Virus record (IMG/VR): IMGVR_UViG_3300027985_000627
Span: 1 to 64,000 of that record
Origin: a virus
DNA: 64,000 nucleotides
Direction: 5' to 3' (one strand)
Positions 57,024-64,000 of this stretch are shown piece by piece. Made by a program: the position numbers and the translations under genes. Below the pieces are notes generated by a model, which saw only the letters and a program-made list of their open reading frames with translations, had not been told where the DNA came from and made no database searches. How positions within the stretch are numbered: the stretch's first letter is position 1; each line of letters begins with the position of its first letter.

Positions 57024-60000
57024 TGCGTGGTCCTCTCTTTCGGAAGTCCTTCATCGTCCCACCGGCTTATCTTATCAGCCAGCTTTTGAGTGTCTTTCCT
57101 CAGCAAATACAAACGGTCATTCATGTCTTTTCGCATCTCGCGCATTTCGGCCTGCAAGCCTTCAGACGAAAACTCCCCACTCAAAGTTACGGGAATGGTA
57201 TGCCCATCAGGGAGGGGAACATAGGCTTCTGGGATTGATCCTTCACCGTAAATAGCTACTTGGGGGGTGTTTGCTATTCCACCACTGGAATAGAGGTTGA
57301 TAGGACCACGAGAGGTCATGATTCCACCATTGGCGAATCCATATTCTTCTCTAAGATCAAGATAATCCTGATACGCTTCGAGGTATGCATCATACAAAGC
57401 ATTCGTATTGGAATCTAAGCGGTTGGAAGAGTTGAATTGGTTCAACACCCAGGACCAATCAACATACCCACTTCCTTCTCCGTAGCTTTGCTGCCACCAA
57501 TCCAACCAACTGCTTCTTTCAGAGGCAGATGCGCTATTCCACCAATTGATTCCATAGGCATTCTGGAAAATGTTATTAGCCATTTGGTATCCAGCGCCGG
57601 AATTAGCAATGCCTTGAACCATCGTTCCTTGTGTGGAATTCTGTATCGAAGAAATGGCTTGCTGCTGTAGAGCTTGGTATTGAGATTGTAAAGCGGAAAG
57701 CTGGGTTTCAGCTTGCAACTGTTCCGCAAGATCGTTTACCGCTCCCACTACGTCTCCAGTCACGCTTATAAGAGAGGCCGTGTGTCCATTTATTCCGCTG
57801 AGATAGCCGAGACCAGTCTGACTATCCGATTGCATAGCGTTCCAGATTTCATCGTCGAAGGTGATGCCGCTTTGGAGAAGATTGTAGGTAGCCATCTGGT
57901 ACCCAACTCCAGCACCGACCCTGGAACGTAATGCCTGTGCTTCAGTCAGAGACGTTCCAGCTACGTCAACCGTTGTGGTTGTCTGGCTTCCTATAAGTTC
58001 TCCAACTATGCCTATAGCAGTGGCGTTTTGAGCCAGTAGTTCGGTTTGCGTCCCTCCCTCTTCCAAAAGCTCTTTCTGTAGTTCAAGCAAGCTGATTTGG
58101 ATTTCAAGAAGTTGAGACAGGGTGTCCTGTCTCGCGCCTTCCAAGTCTCCAAGCACTTCCAAAGACGCCAGCTGGCTTGTCACCCTTCCGAAAGTCTTTG
58201 AGTATTCAAAAGGATCAGTGGTAGAACTTTTAGCAGCTTCAAGGTACGCTTGTGCATAATCAGCCACACTTTCAGCAGCATCTATATCGCCAGACATAGC
58301 CTTGGCATATGTTTCTTCGTACCAAGACTTTGCCGTGGTAGTTTTTTGGTCGGCAGTAAGGTTGGAACTGTCACCAAGAAGAAGGTCTTCAAGGAGCCCT
58401 TGGACAGTATCAGCTACAGCATACCAACGGTCCCGCAGTTCGTCGGCTGCGTCTTTCGCGGCATTTGCACCGTCCAGCATGTAATCTACTTGGTCTATAG
58501 CGGCCTCAAGCGCATCATCCAAAGCATCCTGCAGCCTGTCAGCCAAAGAATCAGCGGAGTCGGCAGCGTCATCAAGGGAGTCCTGTATATCAGACCAGTA
58601 TTTAGCCATCTCGCGAAGTTGCACATTCTGCAATTCGGTAATTTCAGATTGGGACAGGCCGTTGTCGTAAGCTTCCTGAAGTTCTTTGGCTTGCTCCACG
58701 AGTATCTGTGCAGCTTCCGCTTCCTCTTCTTTACCTTCTAATACAAGGTTGCGATAGCGCATATCTTGTTCAAAGGCTTCTTTTGTGGCTTGCAATTCCG
58801 CATTTTTCGCAGAAACGTAAGCGTACTTTTCAGCCTTCATGGCCGCTTCTAAAGCATCAGCCACCTCTTGGCCGTATTTCCAAGTGGTGTCGTAAAGCTC
58901 TTTAACGTTGTTGGCCTGCTCCATAGCAAATAACGACGTTTCATCTTCCACAGCATCATAATACCGTTTATTGGCACTGGCTAAAGCTTCCAGCCGTTCT
59001 TCTTCTTTGTCAGCAGCTAGTTTCTTCAATTCAATTTCTTGAACTTCAGCAAGGTACGCCAACTGTGCAGCCGACGCGCCAGCTTCTCTTGCCTCAACAA
59101 GCTCCCACTCGTGGGAAGTCAATAAATCCAAAAGATCAGCTTCGTCTTCCCGACCTTCCGCCGCTAACTTTCTTTGCTCAAGGGACTCACTCCATTTTTG
59201 CCAAGTACGACGATTTTCTTCAAGTTGGTCATTAACTTCAGCCAGAGAATCAGCGTACTTAGCTGCTTGGTTCCAATAAGCAAAGGCTTCTGGATCCATA
59301 TAAGAATTCAAGGCTTCCTCAAACTTGTCCCAGAAATTTTCAACGGTTATGCCCGAATCACCGATAATTCCTTCAAGGTTTTCTATAGCGTTGGAAGCAT
59401 TCGCGGTATAATAGATAACAGCCGAATCCAGTAACTCCCAAGATTCCTTTGTTCTATTAGAAATACGCTCCCATGCAGCATCCCACTCTTCATCACCACC
59501 AACAGCTTCGATAAGTTTGGAAGCGTAGTCAGCAAGGGCAAACGTTTTCAATTGTTCGTCGGTTACGTCGAGGACAACCCCCACGCTTTCTAAAGCTTCT
59601 GTCGTAGTATCGAGAGTAGTAGATAAGCTGTCCACAGCTTCCGTAGCTGTGTCGAATGTTCCGTAAGCATCGCTCCAACTTTCACTCATACCCTGTGCGG
59701 CAAAATCAGTTTCAGAAGCAATGTTCTGCGTTGCACTGGTTATAGTGTCCATAGAAACCGAAGCATTCACAGAAGCCCCTTCTATTCCTTCCATCATAGA
59801 AGCAGCTTGTGACATGGCGTTAGACATAGCTGTATCGTACGGTTCCAAAGTAGAAGCAGTCTCTTCTGCGGAAGACCTCATAGCATCAAGGGTTTCTTGC
59901 GTTACCCCGGCTAACGTTTCTAAACTGTAACCGTAGTAAAAAGTAGTTTCATTGGCTTTCACATAAGCCGACTGTAACCTATTGAGCGTTTCGAGAAGTG

Positions 60001-63000
60001 TTTCGCTATCTTTTTGTAAATCGGTCACTACAGGAAGAAGTCCTTCAGAATCCAACTTGAAGTAAGCCATAGCGTTACCGAGATTCTTGAAGTAATCTTC
60101 CAACTGTTCATCAGTAACGTCAAACTCGGGAAAATCCCAGTTTGACAAATCAGTGTCAAAATCAAACAAAGTTCCAGCTTCTTTGAGAGCTTCGACGTTG
60201 GTTTGATATGCATCCTCAATGGACTGTATTGCTTCAGGATCTAAAGAAACGGTTCTGATTTCATGTGAGGTATTTTCACCAAACATGGACTTTTCTTCAA
60301 CCGTGTAGTATTCAGAACCAGAACCGTACATCATGCCGTCTACGACGCCGAGTTTGTAACCAGTTCCAGTTTGAGTTTCTGTTTTCTTTGTATCAAATCC
60401 TCCGGTAAGAGCAGTAAGACCAAGACCAATAACAGCTCCTATACCTGCGGTAGCTAATCCAGACATAAGGCTAGCACCCACACCAGTAGCAGCAGGTATT
60501 GCAGCATCAAGGCTCGCTCCTATCATTCCGGCTATTTCGGTATCCAAAGTAGTGGTGGCTGTTTCAGCTATCGCTATGGTGGCTTCTGATCCAGCCGAAC
60601 TGAAAAAGCTACCCATGGAACTTTCTATAGCACTACCTAAGTAGGAGTCTAAAGCATCGCCGCCTATACTGGTCGCAATATTGGTGGCTGAATTGGAACC
60701 AGACCCAAAAGAGCCTGTCAAATTGTCTATTCCACCTCCAATAAAACTTTCCATCATGGGACCAATAACCTGAGCTTTTAAGAACTCAGCAATCATTTGT
60801 TCCACGAAAGAAGCAACCATATCGAGCATTCTGGACAACATGTTCTGCCAAAGGTCTTCCAAAGAAGCAGAACCATCGGCAAATCCACGTATCATGTCAC
60901 CAAAAGAACCAGAAATACCTGAAACCATATCATCCGTAGCTGACTTAATAAACGACGCTGTTTCAACAGCAAGTTCACGTTTCTTAGTGTCTGCGGACTT
61001 GTAAAGATCGTATTCTAAGGCTAACTGGGCTTTGAAGGCTTCGCTGGATGAGCCAGTCTTAGTCTTCTCTTCCAAACTGTTCTGGCGCTCCGCTTCTGCT
61101 TTAGCCTGTGAGAACGCAGCTACTTCGGCATTTCCAGCAGCCTGAGCTTTAGCAGCAATACCATCCCACATACTAGCCCGAGTAGCGTATATGGCAGCCG
61201 AATTTTCGAGGAGATATTCGAGGACCTTTTGTGCTGCCTCTCTTTCTTTCGAACCGCCTTCTTCATATTTAACAATTTCTTTATTGACAAGGTCCTCAGT
61301 ATCTTCAAAGGAAAGCTCTCCGTATTTGATCTTAGCTTCAACTATCTTATCCTGAATTTTCAGAATTTCAGTTTTTTTCCAATTTTCAAGCTGAATGGTA
61401 TCTGAACCGTTCTTTTTAGCTACTTTGTACAGTTCATCATACATAGCAAGGATGCTTTTTTCTTCACCACCACCTGGTTTTGTACCAAAAACCTCTTGGT
61501 AAGTATCAGACAAAGCAGCCTCAACCTTCAACTCCCTAAGCTGTTTAATTTGATCGACAAGACCTTCTACCGACTCGCCAGCAGACTTAGCCTTTTGCTC
61601 TGCGTTGTACAACATGTTAGTCATTTCTTTATCAATGTTGGCCAACGTTTTCGCAAAGTCATTTCCTGATATATCAGCCAAAGTAGCGTCAACAGCCGCC
61701 TTGATTGTATCGTTGTAGTGATCGTAGGCATCGGATTTCTTTTCAGCAGCGGCAGCGGCAGCTAAAGCCGCGTTTGCGGCTAGCTCATCGGCTTTGGTGA
61801 TTTTATCTATCTCGTTCTTTTGGTTTTCAAGAACTTGCTGGTAATCCGCTTGCGCTCTCGTCCTGGTTTCCAAAGAAAGTTCTTCGTTGTTAGCTATAGA
61901 AAGCAGCGATTCCAAATGCTTCGCATACTTGGCATTAAGCTCCTCAATCTTTTGTGCGGAGTCTTTAGCTGTTTTAGGAATATCTTTGAGTAGGTTATCC
62001 ATTTTTCTCTGGGCAGCCGCATTAGCTAAAGCCGAATCTTTCGACCTATCAATGGCGTCAGATAGTTTACCAATAGGGTCGAGGGACTCTTCTATATTAT
62101 GAGATATGGTTTTTCCCATATCGGGGTTGGCCGCAGCCAACATCATATCCCCAAGGTCATTGTAGTTACTGGCTAACTGAGCGATGTCCTTTTGTAAGGC
62201 TTTACCGGTAGCAGACTCCTGGCCCATAAGATTAAGTTGGTCGTACTTAGCCGCCATCTGCTTCTTAATCAACTCTTGTTCTTCTTTAAGAAGCTCCTCA
62301 TTGGTACGGATCAGACCAACCTTCTTTTCCCATCTGTCCTGAATATTCTGCTCTAAAGCGGCTACGCCCTTCTGAGCTTCCTCGTATTCCTTTGAACCAA
62401 CAGACAAGCCAGACAAAGCCTCTCGTTGCTTATCCAAAAGAGTGTTTCCATACTCTATGGAGTATGACATTACTTCGTAAGAATTAGTGGCTTTGTAAGC
62501 CACAGCAGCTATCACACCAGCAATAGCTATACCTTTCGGACCCAACATGATAGCTCCGATTAAACCCAGTTCACGGATGATCGGAGGAAGAGAATTGTAA
62601 ATGCTTATGACAGTATTGGCAAAATCTGTTGCGGCTGTGATACCGGAAGCCAACGCTGTGATTGTTTTCCCTATTTCTTCACCAAAACGACCAACAGCCT
62701 CAATGAAATCCGGAGATTGAAACTGCGTTGTAAGTTCATTGATAAAATTGACTGCGGCGTCGAGAAAACCGTTCTCAGACATAGCGATTTTCAAATCCAT
62801 CCAAGCCATTTGAAAACGGTCTATAGCACGAACAGCTAAACCAACAGCTTTCTCAGCAGTTCCAGCAAATCTATCTTCGAGAGCCCGGGCAAACTTGGGT
62901 ATAAATTCCTCAGTGGCTAATTCACCCTCTTTAACCATACGCATAAGCTCGGTAGTAGTTGCCCCCATAGCTTGTGCTGCTATTTGGAAAGCACCAGGCA

Positions 63001-64000
63001 ACTGGTTACCTAACTGTCTACGGAGTTCTTCCATAGATATGGTGCCTTTTGAAATCATCTGTTCGACAGCGTACAAGGAGCCTTTTATTTTATCATTGGA
63101 AAGACCAAGAGCGGAACCTGCGGTTATCAAAGCCTGGTAAATTTTGTGGACTTCTTGTCCTTCCAAAGCAGTACCCATAGCCGCAGCGGAAATGCTTTTG
63201 TAACCATCAGCCAGAGAATAAAAATTCAAACTCAATTTTTCCGATGTATCACGTAGCCACGCAAGCTCTTTCGAAGCCCCTTGTGCGCTGCCAGCAATAC
63301 CTTCAAAAGAAAGTTTCAATTGTTGGTAATCGGCTCCAGCTTCAAAGATGCTTCTAATCATCGAACCGATACCGTAACCAACAAGAGCGTAGTACAGGTT
63401 CCTGATCGTGAATACAACCGAGTTCAAATCCCTGGCGTGTTGTAAAGCGGATTTAGAACCAGAGGCATGAGAACTGTTGAGGCGCTTCTGGGCTTGTTCC
63501 AAAAGTCTAGCCTCTTTAGCCCCTTGTTTAGCAGCTTCAGCCAAATCTTTTTCCGCTTGCTGCAATTTTCTGGCAGAAGATATCGAAGCAGCCTCTTCAC
63601 CACGTTGGGCTTTGTACGCCGCAACGACTTCCCGCACCTTTTCCTTCAACTTATTGAAAGCATCGGAAAGCTCTTTCTTTGAAACGACACCTGCCTTCTC
63701 CAGACGTTTAATCTCTCGATATGCGTCAGTGTACCCCTTCAACTGTGCCTTAAGCTCAGACGTTGAGGTAAGACCCAAGGTACCCATACTCTGAGTCTTA
63801 GACTGCGAAGAAGTGTTTCCCAATTCAGAGTACAAACGCTTGGATGTAGCAATGAACTCGTTCAACTTCTTTTCGGCCGCAGTGATCGGACCAGTCAAAG
63901 AGTCTTTGTTTCTTTCACCAACAGAGCGAAGTTCAGAATATAAATTTTTAACGTTAGCAAGGTATTCTCTGGTGAAGTCTTTCAATTCACCAGTATTACC
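57020..64000 (-). CDS. Tape measure protein, 5' end outside window
   Basis: The frame is open to the window edge; at least 2,321 residues lie inside and the true start is beyond 64000. The tape-measure N-terminal domain is clear (LSFEGIAGSAQGASKELAWL, LNFYSLADGYKSISAAAMGT, TISMEELRRQLGNQLPGAFQ, LATEEFIPKFARAL). A hydrophobic stretch LGLIGAIMLGPKGIAIAG follows, then long coiled coils and a Gly-rich hydrophobic region (SAATGVGASLM-type, near 60.4-60.7 kb). The C-terminus (NGGIMTSRGPINLYSSGGIA, PEAYVPLPDGHTIPV) is typical. At about 1.5 angstroms per residue the tail would exceed 300 nm; this is an estimate from the usual relation. Confidence 0.93.
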   Translation of the reverse strand, partial: GNTGELKDFTREYLANVKNLYSELRSVGERNKDSLTGPITAAEKKLNEFIATSKRLYSELGNTSSQSKTQSMGTLGLTSTSELKAQLKGYTDAYREIKRLEKAGVVSKKELSDAFNKLKEKVREVVAAYKAQRGEEAASISSARKLQQAEKDLAEAAKQGAKEARLLEQAQKRLNSSHASGSKSALQHARDLNSVVFTIRNLYYALVGYGIGSMIRSIFEAGADYQQLKLSFEGIAGSAQGASKELAWLRDTSEKLSLNFYSLADGYKSISAAAMGTALEGQEVHKIYQALITAGSALGLSNDKIKGSLYAVEQMISKGTISMEELRRQLGNQLPGAFQIAAQAMGATTTELMRMVKEGELATEEFIPKFARALEDRFAGTAEKAVGLAVRAIDRFQMAWMDLKIAMSENGFLDAAVNFINELTTQFQSPDFIEAVGRFGEEIGKTITALASGITAATDFANTVISIYNSLPPIIRELGLIGAIMLGPKGIAIAGVIAAVAYKATNSYEVMSYSIEYGNTLLDKQREALSGLSVGSKEYEEAQKGVAALEQNIQDRWEKKVGLIRTNEELLKEEQELIKKQMAAKYDQLNLMGQESATGKALQKDIAQLASNYNDLGDMMLAAANPDMGKTISHNIEESLDPIGKLSDAIDRSKDSALANAAAQRKMDNLLKDIPKTAKDSAQKIEELNAKYAKHLESLLSIANNEELSLETRTRAQADYQQVLENQKNEIDKITKADELAANAALAAAAAAEKKSDAYDHYNDTIKAAVDATLADISGNDFAKTLANIDKEMTNMLYNAEQKAKSAGESVEGLVDQIKQLRELKVEAALSDTYQEVFGTKPGGGEEKSILAMYDELYKVAKKNGSDTIQLENWKKTEILKIQDKIVEAKIKYGELSFEDTEDLVNKEIVKYEEGGSKEREAAQKVLEYLLENSAAIYATRASMWDGIAAKAQAAGNAEVAAFSQAKAEAERQNSLEEKTKTGSSSEAFKAQLALEYDLYKSADTKKRELAVETASFIKSATDDMVSGISGSFGDMIRGFADGSASLEDLWQNMLSRMLDMVASFVEQMIAEFLKAQVIGPMMESFIGGGIDNLTGSFGSGSNSATNIATSIGGDALDSYLGSAIESSMGSFFSSAGSEATIAIAETATTTLDTEIAGMIGASLDAAIPAATGVGASLMSGLATAGIGAVIGLGLTALTGGFDTKKTETQTGTGYKLGVVDGMMYGSGSEYYTVEEKSMFGENTSHEIRTVSLDPEAIQSIEDAYQTNVEALKEAGTLFDFDTDLSNWDFPEFDVTDEQLEDYFKNLGNAMAYFKLDSEGLLPVVTDLQKDSETLLETLNRLQSAYVKANETTFYYGYSLETLAGVTQETLDAMRSSAEETASTLEPYDTAMSNAMSQAASMMEGIEGASVNASVSMDTITSATQNIASETDFAAQGMSESWSDAYGTFDTATEAVDSLSTTLDTTTEALESVGVVLDVTDEQLKTFALADYASKLIEAVGGDEEWDAAWERISNRTKESWELLDSAVIYYTANASNAIENLEGIIGDSGITVENFWDKFEEALNSYMDPEAFAYWNQAAKYADSLAEVNDQLEENRRTWQKWSESLEQRKLAAEGREDEADLLDLLTSHEWELVEAREAGASAAQLAYLAEVQEIELKKLAADKEEERLEALASANKRYYDAVEDETSLFAMEQANNVKELYDTTWKYGQEVADALEAAMKAEKYAYVSAKNAELQATKEAFEQDMRYRNLVLEGKEEEAEAAQILVEQAKELQEAYDNGLSQSEITELQNVQLREMAKYWSDIQDSLDDAADSADSLADRLQDALDDALEAAIDQVDYMLDGANAAKDAADELRDRWYAVADTVQGLLEDLLLGDSSNLTADQKTTTAKSWYEETYAKAMSGDIDAAESVADYAQAYLEAAKSSTTDPFEYSKTFGRVTSQLASLEVLGDLEGARQDTLSQLLEIQISLLELQKELLEEGGTQTELLAQNATAIGIVGELIGSQTTTTVDVAGTSLTEAQALRSRVGAGVGYQMATYNLLQSGITFDDEIWNAMQSDSQTGLGYLSGINGHTASLISVTGDVVGAVNDLAEQLQAETQLSALQSQYQALQQQAISSIQNSTQGTMVQGIANSGAGYQMANNIFQNAYGINWWNSASASERSSWLDWWQQSYGEGSGYVDWSWVLNQFNSSNRLDSNTNALYDAYLEAYQDYLDLREEYGFANGGIMTSRGPINLYSSGGIANTPQVAIYGEGSIPEAYVPLPDGHTIPVTLSGEFSSEGLQAEMREMRKDMNDRLYLLRKDTQKLADKISRWDDEGLPKERTTQ

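Noticed and set aside
58250-58741. 163-codon + strand frame inside the tape measure gene
   Set aside because: Shadow of the opposite-strand coiled coil, with no ribosome site or family resemblance.

Overview
This window is part of the genome of a lytic tailed phage, most likely a siphovirus. Evidence: a tape-measure gene of more than 2,300 codons, paralogous tail fibres, a lysis cassette with an amidase endolysin and an overlapping two-component spanin, a nearly complete self-encoded replication machine, and dense packing of small genes behind strong AGGAGG-type ribosome sites. Spanins and lipobox proteins imply a Gram-negative host. The genus cannot be read from the sequence. I see no integrase, repressor, tRNA, CRISPR array or insertion sequence.

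Layout. (1) About 1-11.8 kb, + strand: a pentapeptide-repeat protein cut by the window edge, DUF2786 and DUF932 proteins, a radical SAM protein, a secreted repeat protein and many small unrecognised genes, separated by nested stem-loop elements. (2) 11.8-20.9 kb: SNF2-type helicase, UvsW/XPB-like helicase, topoisomerase-type zinc-ribbon protein, TOPRIM primase, a 250-bp hairpin-rich gap, a winged-helix replication protein and a DnaB-like helicase. (3) 20.97-24.65 kb: a block that looks foreign, with an orphan half methyltransferase, a C5-cytosine methyltransferase, an FmdB zinc ribbon and small genes. It starts at a 46-bp exact copy of the 5' end of the gene at 601. (4) 25.3-29.9 kb: 7-deazaguanine pathway (QueD, QueE, FolE, a second QueD-like protein, a QTMAN-like glycosyltransferase and a DpdA-like transglycosylase). 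(5) 29.9-49.5 kb: dNMP kinase, sliding clamp, uracil-DNA-glycosylase/family A polymerase fusion, clamp loader, SSB, RecA-like recombinase, flap exonuclease, PD-(D/E)XK nuclease, DNA ligase, ThyX with an HNH intein, MazG-like protein, and an SbcCD/gp46-47 system whose ATPase is split into two genes. (6) 49.5-64 kb, - strand: from the right, tape measure, tail proteins and fibres, a lyase-like protein, endolysin, putative holin, spanins, then a REC-PAS signalling protein coupled to a membrane-anchored coiled-coil protein.

How it fits together. The + strand genes form an early/middle programme that copies the genome (helicases, primase, UDG-polymerase, clamp, ligase), adjusts nucleotide pools (ThyX, MazG, dNMP kinase), recombines and repairs ends (RecA-like, split SbcC/SbcD, flap nuclease) and chemically disguises the DNA (deazaguanine exchange, 5-methylcytosine). 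The - strand block is the late tail and lysis programme.

The best candidates for something undescribed are (a) the folE-queD2-glycosyltransferase-dpdA cassette, which may make a glycosylated 7-deazaguanine in DNA; (b) the REC-PAS/membrane-protein pair at the end of the lysis operon; and (c) the Rad50/SbcC homologue cut exactly at its zinc hook.
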